Below, one piece after another: positions 36,278 to 44,645 of a stretch of 64,000 bases of DNA. Source of the DNA: Fibrobacter sp. UBA4309 (lineage in GTDB: Bacteria > Fibrobacterota > Fibrobacteria > Fibrobacterales > Fibrobacteraceae); assembly GCF_002395745.1 (NCBI RefSeq), contig NZ_DGUN01000044.1, positions 30,214 through 94,213 of the forward strand, in the 5' to 3' direction. A program made the position numbers and the translations under genes. The notes below the pieces were generated by a model. The model made no database searches. It was not told the DNA's origin and worked only from the letters and a program-made list of their open reading frames with translations. Each line of letters begins with the position of its first letter. Position 1 is the stretch's first letter.

Positions 36278-37849
36278 ATGAAAAAGTTCATTGCCATACT
36301 AGTTATCTCGCTCGCGGCGCTAGCCTTCTCCCAGGAGAAGCAAGGCATCACGGCCAACGTCGAGCTCGTTTCGGGAACCAAGCAGCGGGCCCAGTTCCTG
36401 GGAATCGACAAGGACACCGTGCAGCTTGGCGGGTACATCAAGAACCAGTTTACCGTCGTCCGCATTCCCAGGGAAAAGTTCAAGAGCATCCTGGACGAGC
36501 AGGGCAACGACCTCCTCGCCGGTGCAGCAAAAGATTCCGCGGCCGTCGCGCCGGATTCTTCCGTCGCCGCAACCGATTCCGCGACTACCGTAGCCGATTC
36601 CGCCAACACGGCATCTACCGACAGTTCCGCAACCGAAGAAAACATCCCGAACATCCAGCTTGCCTCCACGAACGTACTCGTGGCATTCGAAAGCAATTCC
36701 GGCGACCCGTCCCTGCCCACGCAGATGACGGCTCTCGTCGCACGCCTCCTGTTTGAATCCGGCGAGCAGGTCCATGTTTTCCGCAGGGACGAATTCCCCA
36801 ATTGCAATGACGACATCTGCATTCAGAAAACTCTCGCCAAGGTCGGCGCCAAGACTATCTACTCCGGCAAGATTTCCAACGGAACAAACGCCGACAGCAT
36901 TTCGCTGGAGCTTTCACGAATCATCTTCGAAGAGAACCTTCCCGAAATACGCACGGCCAAGATGAACATGTCGAGGAGCACTGTACTGGGCGACGCCATC
37001 AAGGACAACCGCATGCAAAAGCTGCTCCTTGAAACGAAAGGCGTTGTCGCCGAAAAAACCGCTTCCACCATCGGTTACATCCTCGTCGATACCGACCCCG
37101 AAGGAGCCATGGTATCCCGTTCGGAGAAAGACGCTATCTGCAAGTCCCCGTGTACATTCGCAGTCACCGACACCGGCCGCATCGAAGTCAACGCTTACTG
37201 GGACGTGGACGCCCAGCTGTGGGGAGCCCATACCGCGGTCCGCCCGATTCCCGGCGACACGGCGAAGATCGCGCTGCGCCTCAAACCAATTTCGCCAGAG
37301 ATCCAGGTCATCAGCACTCCGGCAGACGCAGAGATTTTCCCCGGGAAAGACCCGATTACCAAGCATAGCAAGTCCATCGGCACGACTCCGAACAAGTTCT
37401 TCTTGAACGAGCCCGGCCTCGCGAACATCACGCTCCGCCGTATCGGCTACAAGGATACCGTCGTATCGTTCTACGTCGCCCCCGTGAGTGAAATCCACTT
37501 GAACGTAGAGATGGAAAAACTCACCGACTACGACGAGATTGCCAAGCAGCAGGACTGGCTGCACGAAAGAAAGATGACCCGTATCGGGCATGCGCTCATG
37601 GCAAGCGCCATCGCGCCCATCATCGTCAGTACCATTTTCATCTACCTGGGCAACAGGGATTACGACGACGCCAAGGACATCAAGAACGACCTCGAAAAGC
37701 CCGGTTCCGTAAACGGAGCCAACTACAAAAACAAGGTCAGCGAAAACAAGGACCTCGTAGACAAGGGCGACAAAAAAATGGCCATAGCGGCCTCGCTGGC
37801 CGGAGCCGGCGTCGTGTTGTTTGGCGTAGGCCTGTTTTTCACCTTCTAG
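36278..37849 (+). CDS. PEGA-domain protein with C-terminal two-helix module (gene 5 of five-gene operon)
   Basis: 523 residues with a signal peptide (to FSQ). An N-terminal SH3/Sm-like beta segment (VELVSGTKQRAQFLGIDKDTVQL) is followed by an Ala/Ser/Asp-rich linker near 85-120. A domain with CNDDICIQKTLAKVGAKTIYSGKI follows; this pattern is seen in proteins predicted to bind through a TolB-N-like or CsgG-like fold. Two PEGA domains follow (IGYILVDTDPEGAMV; IQVISTPADAEIF ... LNEPGLANITLRRIGYKDTVV). It ends with the two-helix module RIGHALMASAIAPI ... FGVGLFFTF shared with gene 4. Last gene of the operon. Confidence 0.78.
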   Translation: MKKFIAILVISLAALAFSQEKQGITANVELVSGTKQRAQFLGIDKDTVQLGGYIKNQFTVVRIPREKFKSILDEQGNDLLAGAAKDSAAVAPDSSVAATDSATTVADSANTASTDSSATEENIPNIQLASTNVLVAFESNSGDPSLPTQMTALVARLLFESGEQVHVFRRDEFPNCNDDICIQKTLAKVGAKTIYSGKISNGTNADSISLELSRIIFEENLPEIRTAKMNMSRSTVLGDAIKDNRMQKLLLETKGVVAEKTASTIGYILVDTDPEGAMVSRSEKDAICKSPCTFAVTDTGRIEVNAYWDVDAQLWGAHTAVRPIPGDTAKIALRLKPISPEIQVISTPADAEIFPGKDPITKHSKSIGTTPNKFFLNEPGLANITLRRIGYKDTVVSFYVAPVSEIHLNVEMEKLTDYDEIAKQQDWLHERKMTRIGHALMASAIAPIIVSTIFIYLGNRDYDDAKDIKNDLEKPGSVNGANYKNKVSENKDLVDKGDKKMAIAASLAGAGVVLFGVGLFFTF

Positions 37850-37939
37850 CCCCGGTAGAACCCCCGAAAACGCCCTAAAATCACGTTATTTTACTTCTTT
37901 CCCGCCCTTTCTTTGTAAAGAAAAACTAAATTTTGACCG

Positions 37940-39541
37940 ATGCGTAGACTTATAATCTCTTTTTTGCTTCTCTCAGTCGTCGCCATGGCCGCCGACTTTG
38001 AGCGTTCCAATTGGCGAATGCAGCTGTATTTGCAGGCTGAACCTGCAGTTCTCGTTTTTGAAGACTCTGACCCCCAGTTCCTGGTTAAGAAGGATATTGA
38101 AGAGGAAATATTCACCGTTCCCCTCTCTTTTGGTTTCTTGTGGAGCCCGCTGATTACGCCCGCATGGAAGGCCGACATCCCGTTCACCCTTTGGCTCGGT
38201 CTTGAAGTCAATACGTTCCTCATGAATTTCAACGCCGCCGGTTTCGGCGAGGTTCTCGCAGACGACTACTACACGTTCGAAGGCATGAACGGCGAAAAGA
38301 AAGAAGCCTCTTCCCAGAGCCTGAGTTTCCGTTCCTACGCTCCGTCCGTGCTCGGCGGTTTCACCTTCAATATCGGTGGCGATTTCGACCTGCGCGTCCT
38401 GGGTGGCTACGGCTTCCAGTTCTTCACCTTCACGAACGACAACAACGGGTCCCAGCGCGACGTCACGACTTACAGCCCCACGGCTTTTGTTTCTGGAGCC
38501 CTGGAATACCGCATCACGGAAGTCTTCCAGGACGTGGACCTCAAGGTCGGCATCAACGTCCGCAAGGAATTCCTGCCCTACGAAGACATCAAGGCCTCCA
38601 AGGAATCCAAGGTTACGAACGACGAGTTCCCGCCGGCCTACTCCGGTATCAAGTTCGACAAGATTTCTTACAAGTATCCCGTACGCGTCGGTATTGAATT
38701 CAGTCTGGACTTCGGCCGCGAAAGCCGCCGCGACCGCCGCATGCGCTTCAAGCTGCATGACCGCGACGACGTGCTCCGCAAGAACAGCGAAGTCAAGGAC
38801 ACCCTTTCTGACTGGGACTGCATGGCCATCGAGCGCGACTACCGTTTCTTCCTCGACGAAGACGGAGAACTCCCCGACATGACTGGCGCCTACACCCGTT
38901 CCCAGTTCAACGACGTTCTTGAAAGCTTCCTCGCCTTCTGCCATCCGGCAGACCTCGCTACAAAGGAACAGCTCTACTCGACATTGGATAGCGGCAAGGT
39001 CCAGTTGAAGGAATACCAGGTTCGCCAGGAAGATTCCCGCTTCGACCAGGTCATGGCGTCCAACGATCCGGAAATGCTGGAAATGTACCTCGAGTACTAT
39101 CCTGATTCCCCGCGCCGCGGCGAAGTCGAAGCCAAACTCAAGAACCTGAGCGAATACCACAAGTTCCGCGAGATTCAGGCACAGAACACCTTCAAGGCCT
39201 ACCTGACCTATTTGAACGACAACCCGGACGGTGCGTTCCGTGACGAAGCGGAAGCAGGCATCTTCGAACTCGTGAAGGCCGGCAACCGCATGAAGGACTA
39301 CGAAATTTACCTGAAGCGCTTCCCCAACGGCAAGTACGTCGCAGAAGCCCAGGCCGCCATCAAGGCCGCCAACAACGATGCTCCTTCCGCTATCGAATAC
39401 CAGGCTCCCGAATACACCGAACCGGAACAGGCGGAAGAGGGAGAACCGGAAGAGGAAGTCAGCCCGAAGAAGAAGGGCAAGTCGGCCAAGGCAAAGAAGT
39501 CGGCGAAGAAAGCCGCCAAGAAGAAAGGCAAAAAGAAATAA
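37940..39541 (+). CDS. Outer-membrane barrel with helical repeats and Lys-rich tail
   Basis: 533 residues. After a signal peptide (MRRLIISFLLLSVVAMAA), residues about 20-265 look like an outer-membrane beta-barrel. From about 330 to 470 there are TPR-like helical repeats (MLEMYLEYYPDSPRRGEVEAKLKNL; FKAYLTYLNDNPDGAFRDEAEAGIF; YEIYLKRFPNGKYVAEAQAAI). The last ~30 residues are almost only Lys, Ala, Gly and Ser, resembling a histone-H1-like tail. TAAATT lies 7 nt before the ATG (leaderless type). It follows the five-gene operon by 90 nt and may be functionally linked with it, though it has its own promoter. Confidence 0.75.
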   Translation: MRRLIISFLLLSVVAMAADFERSNWRMQLYLQAEPAVLVFEDSDPQFLVKKDIEEEIFTVPLSFGFLWSPLITPAWKADIPFTLWLGLEVNTFLMNFNAAGFGEVLADDYYTFEGMNGEKKEASSQSLSFRSYAPSVLGGFTFNIGGDFDLRVLGGYGFQFFTFTNDNNGSQRDVTTYSPTAFVSGALEYRITEVFQDVDLKVGINVRKEFLPYEDIKASKESKVTNDEFPPAYSGIKFDKISYKYPVRVGIEFSLDFGRESRRDRRMRFKLHDRDDVLRKNSEVKDTLSDWDCMAIERDYRFFLDEDGELPDMTGAYTRSQFNDVLESFLAFCHPADLATKEQLYSTLDSGKVQLKEYQVRQEDSRFDQVMASNDPEMLEMYLEYYPDSPRRGEVEAKLKNLSEYHKFREIQAQNTFKAYLTYLNDNPDGAFRDEAEAGIFELVKAGNRMKDYEIYLKRFPNGKYVAEAQAAIKAANNDAPSAIEYQAPEYTEPEQAEEGEPEEEVSPKKKGKSAKAKKSAKKAAKKKGKKK

Positions 39542-39549
39542 CAACCGTT

Positions 39550-39573
39550 AAACGCCGCCATCCATGACGGCGT
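39550..39573 (+). terminator. Terminator-like hairpin after the barrel/repeat gene
   Basis: AACGCCG and CGGCGTT form a 7-bp stem with further CAT/ATG pairing inside. ATTCTT follows. It ends only 14 nt before the dedA ATG, so the dedA -10 element overlaps its distal side. Confidence 0.5.
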
Positions 39574-39586
39574 TATTCTTATACCC

Positions 39587-40291
39587 ATGAAATCTTTCAG
39601 AGTCATCTTTCCCTTATTGTTCCTAGCCAGCTTTGCGTTCGCCGGAGATTCCGAAAGTTCCGGAAGCATCTACACCCAAATTATCGACTGGTACAACAGC
39701 AACCTCAACTACTGGACCATCGCACTGCTGATGGCGGTCGAGAGCTCGTTCATCCCGTTCCCGTCCGAGCTCGTCATCCCGCCGGCGGCATACCAGGCCA
39801 TGCAGCCCGGTTCGGACCTGAACATCGTCCTGATCGTATGCGCAGGCAGCGCCGGCGCGCTTGCCGGTGCGTTCATCAACTACTACCTCGCACGTTTCCT
39901 CGGCAGGCCGATCATCTACAAGTTTGCAGACAGCCGCCTGGGCCACTTCTTGCTGCTCGACATTTCGAAAGTCCAGAAGGCCGAAGACTACTTCCGTGAA
40001 CATGGCGCGGTATCGACCTTCGTAGGCAGGCTCATCACGGTCATCCGCCAGCTGATTTCCATTCCGGCGGGCCTATCCAAGATGAAGATTCTTCCGTTTA
40101 CTTTGTACACATTCCTCGGTGCGACAATCTGGAACTGCGTCCTCGCCTTCTTGGGCTATCTCGCCCACGGGCAGAAGGACCTCATCGAGAAGTACAATTC
40201 AGAACTCGCCATAGCCTTGCTTGCTGCAGGCGCGCTGTTCATCGGCTACATGGTGTGGAACGCGGTAAAGCCGCGAAAAAAGCAGAACTAA
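39587..40291 (+). CDS. DedA family membrane protein
   Basis: 234 residues with about five hydrophobic segments and the DedA signatures ESSFIPFPSELVIPPAAY near 50-67 and FVGRLITVIRQLISIPAGLSKM near 150-170. DedA proteins are polytopic, with members that flip undecaprenyl phosphate or other lipids and affect membrane potential. An additional N-terminal hydrophobic stretch ends in SFAFAG and looks like a signal peptide, not usual for DedA. TATTCT sits 7 nt before the ATG. The stop overlaps the converging MORN gene by 4 bp. Confidence 0.88.
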   Translation: MKSFRVIFPLLFLASFAFAGDSESSGSIYTQIIDWYNSNLNYWTIALLMAVESSFIPFPSELVIPPAAYQAMQPGSDLNIVLIVCAGSAGALAGAFINYYLARFLGRPIIYKFADSRLGHFLLLDISKVQKAEDYFREHGAVSTFVGRLITVIRQLISIPAGLSKMKILPFTLYTFLGATIWNCVLAFLGYLAHGQKDLIEKYNSELAIALLAAGALFIGYMVWNAVKPRKKQN

Positions 40292-40893
40292 AATTCGCAG
40301 TTCTTGACACAGCGGTTGTTTTCAAAAGTCGCTTCCATAACTTTTACGCCCTTGTTGAAGCGGCGGTAAATCCCGTGCCGTACACCGCGTACGAACGTCA
40401 TTTCTTCTTTTAATGCGCCCAGGTCATCGTACACTTGGGCCTTGCCGTGAATCTGGCCGTTCTCGTAAGGGAGCTTGCGGCGAACCAGCCCGCGTTCATC
40501 CCATTCCTCGCTCATGCCGTCCAGGACGCCGTTCTTGTAGACTTCCTGTGACTGCTTCTTGCCATTATCGAAATAGGTTGTACTGGCGCCATTCTCTATT
40601 CCGTCCTTGTAACCGACGGTCTGCCAGAGTTTGCCGTTCTCGTAATAGCTTTTGAACAGTCCATCCAGCTTGCCAGCCTTGTAGGGAGCCTCGATAGCGA
40701 CCTTCCCGTTCGGGTGGTACGTCGTGGACATACCTTCGCGGACATCCGTACCTTTCTGGACCGTGTAGACGCGGGAAAGCGTCCCGTCATCGAATTCGGT
40801 ACGGATTGTATCCAGCAGCGCCGCCTGCGGGGCCGCGGTTGCGACCGTTACAACGGAACAGCACGCAAATAGCACTGAAAAAAACTTTTTCAT
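40288..40893 (-). CDS. Secreted MORN-repeat (YwqK-like) protein
   Basis: 201 residues with a cleavable signal peptide (to ATAAPQ) and about five MORN_2-type repeats of the form YxNGKxxxxxxYKxGxxDGxxxxY between residues 50 and 185. It ends with a short Cys-containing segment. Databases often call this repeat family 'YwqK family antitoxin', but nothing here indicates a toxin-antitoxin role and the protein is predicted to be exported. TACATT lies 8 nt before the ATG. It is divergent from the radical SAM gene with 51 nt between start codons. Confidence 0.82.
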   Translation of the reverse strand: MKKFFSVLFACCSVVTVATAAPQAALLDTIRTEFDDGTLSRVYTVQKGTDVREGMSTTYHPNGKVAIEAPYKAGKLDGLFKSYYENGKLWQTVGYKDGIENGASTTYFDNGKKQSQEVYKNGVLDGMSEEWDERGLVRRKLPYENGQIHGKAQVYDDLGALKEEMTFVRGVRHGIYRRFNKGVKVMEATFENNRCVKNCEF

Positions 40894-40944
40894 CGCTTAC
40901 AAATGTAGCTTTATCACCAAAGATTATGTATTTTGTGGTGCGTC

Positions 40945-42450
40945 ATGCGTATTACTTTTTTAAATCCGCCGTTTCACCCGATGTTCAGCCGTGAGTCGCG
41001 TAGTCCTTGCGTGACCAAGTCTTCTACTCTCTATTGGCCCATGTTCCTGAGCTATGCCGCCGGCACTGTCGAAGCCGACGGGAACGAGATTCAGCTCATC
41101 GACAGCCCCGCCATGGAGCTGAACCTCGAGCAGACGCTCGAAGGCATCAAGAAGTTTGACCCGGCACTCGTCGTCTGCAGCACGAGCACGCCGAGCATCT
41201 TGAACGACCTCAAGGTAGTGCATGCCATCAAGGAGACGCTCCCGAACACGAAGATCGCCATCATGGGTACGCACGCGACAGCCGAACCGCTCGAGTCCAT
41301 GGAGATGGAACCGAGCCTCGACTTCGTGATTATCGGCGAGGCGGACTACACCGCGAGGAATCTCGCGCGCTACCTGCGCGGCGACATCAAGGACATTGCA
41401 AGCATCGCCGGTCTTGCCTTCCGCAAGGCGGACGGCAAGGTCGACTTCCAGCCCGAAGGCCCGAAGATCGAGAACCTCGACGAGCTCCCGTGGGTGTCGA
41501 AAGTTTACCGCAAGCACCTGTACAGCTGCTACAAGAAGTATTTCTACGGTGCGAACCTCAACCCGCTGATCGTGATCCTCTCGGGTCGTGGTTGCCCGAA
41601 CCGCTGCAGCTACTGCGTGATTCCGCAGACGCTCAACGGTCACAAGTTCCGCCGCCGCAGCCCCAAGGACGTGGTCGACGAACTGCAGTACATCAAGGAA
41701 AACTTTGAAGACCTCGGCGAAGTGTTCTTCGAAGACGACACGTTTACCGCAAGCCACGAGCACGTGAAGGAAATCTGCAACCTGATTCTCGAACGCGGCC
41801 TCAAGATTACGTGGAGCTGCAACGCCCGCGCCGATGTCCCGCTCGATCTCTTGAAGCTCATGAAGAAGGCTGGCGGCCGCGAGATGTGTGTCGGGTTTGA
41901 AAGCGCCTCCCCCGTGGTTCTTGAGAACATCCACAAGGGCGTGAAGAACACCGACAAGGCAATCGAGTTCACGAAGAACGCCCGCAAGGCAGGCCTCCTG
42001 GTGCACGGCTGCTTCATGGTCGGCAACCCGGGCGACACTCCGGAAACGCTCCGCATGACGCTTGACTACGCCAAGAAGTTGAACCCGAACACCGCGCAGT
42101 TCTACCCCATCATGGCGTACCCCGGCACCGAAGCCTACAAGGAAGCCCTCGAGAGCGGCGCATTACAGACAAAGGATTACAACCAGTGGCTCGACAAGGA
42201 CGGGTTCCACCGCACCACCATCCAGCGCGGCGAACTCACCAGCCAGGCACTCGTGGACTTCTGCGACAAGGCCCGCCGTGAATTCTACCTGCGCCCGAGC
42301 TACATCCTGCGTCAGGGAATCATGGCCATCAAGAATCCGCGCGAACGCTACCGCGTATTCCGTGGATTCGGCACGCTCGTGAAGCATCTGTTCCGCAAGC
42401 ACGGGCAATTGGCCCCTGTAGCGCGCCAGGCCCCAACTAATAAGACGTAG
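40945..42450 (+). CDS. B12-binding-domain radical SAM enzyme (HpnJ/BchE-like)
   Basis: 501 residues from the ATG at 40945. A cobalamin-binding-like Rossmann domain (about 1-145: TFLNPPF, VVCSTSTPSI, IAIMGTHAT, IIGEADYT) precedes a radical SAM TIM barrel with Cys217-x3-Cys221-x2-Cys224 for the 4Fe-4S cluster. GFESASP and MVGNPGDTPET follow. The layout matches the group that includes HpnJ, BchE and many lipid or carbohydrate methyl/ring-forming enzymes; the classical His-based B12 DxHxxG motif is not evident. No other hopanoid or pigment genes are nearby, so the substrate is unknown. Confidence 0.85.
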   Translation: MRITFLNPPFHPMFSRESRSPCVTKSSTLYWPMFLSYAAGTVEADGNEIQLIDSPAMELNLEQTLEGIKKFDPALVVCSTSTPSILNDLKVVHAIKETLPNTKIAIMGTHATAEPLESMEMEPSLDFVIIGEADYTARNLARYLRGDIKDIASIAGLAFRKADGKVDFQPEGPKIENLDELPWVSKVYRKHLYSCYKKYFYGANLNPLIVILSGRGCPNRCSYCVIPQTLNGHKFRRRSPKDVVDELQYIKENFEDLGEVFFEDDTFTASHEHVKEICNLILERGLKITWSCNARADVPLDLLKLMKKAGGREMCVGFESASPVVLENIHKGVKNTDKAIEFTKNARKAGLLVHGCFMVGNPGDTPETLRMTLDYAKKLNPNTAQFYPIMAYPGTEAYKEALESGALQTKDYNQWLDKDGFHRTTIQRGELTSQALVDFCDKARREFYLRPSYILRQGIMAIKNPRERYRVFRGFGTLVKHLFRKHGQLAPVARQAPTNKT

Positions 42451-42545
42451 AGGGAAACCCGAGGTTTCCCTCTAGACTCCCTTCCTCAGCAGCCGTATCA
42501 GGGAAACCCAAGGTTTCCCTCCAGCCCAAGGTTTTCCTCTATTTT
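42448..42545. terminator. Triplicated hairpin/terminator array after the radical SAM gene
   Basis: A perfect 12-bp stem TAGAGGGAAACC with a CGA loop at 42448-42474 begins on the radical SAM stop codon. A second 9-bp copy AGGGAAACC with a CAA loop is at 42500-42520. A degenerate third half-copy near 42525-42545 runs into TATTTTAAAAT. It separates two converging genes. Confidence 0.65.
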
Positions 42546-43422
42546 AAAATGTGACCAGCAGGTTCATGCCGGGGCCAAGTGTCGCCACGTTGAACGTGGG
42601 CGTCAAGAAGAAATTGGTCGCCAGTCCCGAGTCCTTGCGTCTGTTCTTGTACAGTTCATAGGCTCGTTCGAATTCCTTTCTTTTGCGCTTGTGACCAAGA
42701 TCCCTGCCAACGGCATAGATGTTATAGATTAGAACAGAACCCCCGCTAGCAATCAGCGGCACGCCAATGATAGTCGCCAGGGCCTTTTCAATATCGTCCG
42801 ACGTCTCTACAGAAAGTCCAATTACACCCAGCGTGACTATTCCTCCACCGACAAGGATTCCAAAGAGATTTTCAGCAACGCTTTCTTGAGAAAATTCGGT
42901 CTTGATCCTGTCAATAAAATGGGCATTGTAGGCATAGGACGGATCCAGGGCGAGTTGTTCTGCCACAAGGGAATCGATGGCAAACGACGACATGGAGGTA
43001 TCGTTTGCCGAAGAGGCTTGAGGAGCTTTCCGGTACTCCCTATAAAGCCCGTAAATATCCTCGTAATATTTTCGCCTCTGGGCATGCATCCTGCTTTTCC
43101 CTATTCCGCTGATATTGGAAAAAAGAAAATACGATCCTACGACAGCGCAAGGTATTCCCGGAATCCAGAACCCTTCGTCGCCCGTCGCCACCAGCAAGCC
43201 ACCCACTGCAGTAAGCGCCGTTCCCAAGACGATTCCAAAAACATTCGACGCAATACCTTCCTGGCTACGTTCCGATTCGACAAGGTCCTCGTAATAGAGA
43301 TTGTATGCATGCACTGTATCCATGGCAAGGCGTTGCGCTACTAGAGTATCCATGTGCGTCTGGGCAAGGCCAGACGCAACGAGTACAAGCATAATTGCAA
43401 AAAACTTCTTTAACATGTTCAT
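42544..43422 (-). CDS. Internally duplicated membrane protein with signal peptide
   Basis: 292 residues. After a signal peptide (to GLAQ), two homologous halves follow. The first, from about residue 24, begins DTLVAQRLAMDTVHAYN; the second, from about 152, begins DSLVAEQLALDPSYAYN. Each continues with a charged helix, ASNVFGIVLG or AENLFGILVG, two hydrophobic segments and a basic RKYYEDIYGLYREYRK or RKEFERAYELYKNRRK region. No family recognised. The end SGLATNFFLTPTFNVATLGPGMNLLVTF has a barrel-strand look. Confidence 0.75.
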   Translation of the reverse strand: MNMLKKFFAIMLVLVASGLAQTHMDTLVAQRLAMDTVHAYNLYYEDLVESERSQEGIASNVFGIVLGTALTAVGGLLVATGDEGFWIPGIPCAVVGSYFLFSNISGIGKSRMHAQRRKYYEDIYGLYREYRKAPQASSANDTSMSSFAIDSLVAEQLALDPSYAYNAHFIDRIKTEFSQESVAENLFGILVGGGIVTLGVIGLSVETSDDIEKALATIIGVPLIASGGSVLIYNIYAVGRDLGHKRKRKEFERAYELYKNRRKDSGLATNFFLTPTFNVATLGPGMNLLVTF

Positions 43423-43487
43423 CCCATATCAGGTTCTGCTAAAATATACCTTAATTACCGCAGTAAAAGGGATGCTTTTTTTTTCGC

Positions 43488-43512
43488 TTTATTATACAGT
43501 TTGTATAATAAA
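43488..43512. repeat. AT-rich perfect palindrome downstream of the phosphatase gene
   Basis: TTTATTATACA and its exact complement flank GTT, 2 nt beyond the phosphatase stop. A TATAAT is part of it on the minus strand, and no T-tract follows in the transcript direction. An operator or promoter for the 43422 gene is possible. Confidence 0.4.
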
Positions 43513-43514
43513 AT

Positions 43515-44645
43515 CTAGTGGCGACCCATGTAGATGGCCAGGTAATCGATAACACCGGAATCAGTGCCCTTTACGGGAATGTAGCGCAAGTTGTTCTGTG
43601 CGTCTACAATAATGGCAAGCCCTGCGATATAGTTGATCCAGTGATAATCCTCGTAGTACTTGAGCGCCACCTTGCCTTCGGAACCGAACACGGCCAAGGG
43701 CATCACGAAAATATCGTGCGACACCATGATACTCACGCGCTTCCACCTGGGCAAGTTCTTGAGAATCACGGACTGCATGAACTCCTCCGCGCGCGGCTCG
43801 AGTTCGTAGAGGGCGTCCGGGTACGGCTCGCCGTAGGCCCAATGACTCATGAGTTCCACGGAGCCTCCCTTCATACCGAGATTTGTTCCGTACTGAGCGA
43901 GTTCGTCGGCCGATATTTTCAGGAACCAGTTGCCCGTGATGTCGTAGTTCGTGATGAGCTTCGGGAGGGTAGCTTCGCCGCGGCCCTTCGATATATTGTT
44001 CGCGGTCTCGTTCGTGCGCACGAATCCCGAGGTGATGTAGCTGAACTCCTCGTCGCTCTTGAGCGTCTTGCCCAAATCTTGCGCCATCTTCACTCCGTTC
44101 GCGGTAAGTTCCGTCTCCATAGCCACATCGTCTTCGCGTTCGGAATGACGGATGATGAATACCGCCTTTTCGGTAGGCGAAAGGCTCTTGTAGACATCAG
44201 CGACAGTAGCGAACCCATCCTGATCGAGAGAGACGCTTTGCACGCTCGTCTCCGAAGAAGACGAAAAAGACAGCTCCGCCGAAGAGGACTGCTCCGCCGC
44301 AAAAGATTCCGGCAAGTCATGTGCCGAAACCAAGGAACTCGATTCGGGCGTGACGGACGATTGCCCGTGCGATTGATGGGCAATTGAAGAAACCGGAAGG
44401 GCCGAAGACGACGATGCCGCCACCGACCCTTCCGGAGAATCCTGCTCAGACGCCCCCCCAAATGAACCCCAGGAGTCGGGAGCATTCGGAGCAGATGAGC
44501 TCGATTCAATATTCGAGGATTCCGACGAAGAAACGGCCACCTCGGAATCACCGCCCGAGACGGAATTCGAATCACCGCACGAGACTAACACAGCGGACAT
44601 CGCAATGCACACTACAACGGAAAAGGAGATAAACCGTGTGTGCAC
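43515..44645 (-). CDS. Histidine-phosphatase-family lipoprotein
   Basis: 376 residues from a GTG at 44645 that shares one base with the upstream gene's TAG and has GGGGG 5 nt before it. A GTG at 44657 is an alternative. The signal peptide ends in lipobox LVSC, then GDSN. A Ser/Pro-rich linker of about 100 residues follows. The C-terminal domain carries IIRHSERED (first catalytic His and RH-S motif) and a late VSHDIFVMPL (second His), so catalysis by a phospho-His intermediate is plausible. Similar secreted domains include phytase-like and sugar-phosphate phosphatases; the substrate is unknown. Confidence 0.85.
   Translation of the reverse strand: MHTRFISFSVVVCIAMSAVLVSCGDSNSVSGGDSEVAVSSSESSNIESSSSAPNAPDSWGSFGGASEQDSPEGSVAASSSSALPVSSIAHQSHGQSSVTPESSSLVSAHDLPESFAAEQSSSAELSFSSSSETSVQSVSLDQDGFATVADVYKSLSPTEKAVFIIRHSEREDDVAMETELTANGVKMAQDLGKTLKSDEEFSYITSGFVRTNETANNISKGRGEATLPKLITNYDITGNWFLKISADELAQYGTNLGMKGGSVELMSHWAYGEPYPDALYELEPRAEEFMQSVILKNLPRWKRVSIMVSHDIFVMPLAVFGSEGKVALKYYEDYHWINYIAGLAIIVDAQNNLRYIPVKGTDSGVIDYLAIYMGRH

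Noticed and set aside
40288..40893. Calling the MORN-repeat gene an antitoxin
   Set aside because: The family name 'YwqK antitoxin' is automatic; this protein has a signal peptide and no toxin partner beside it.
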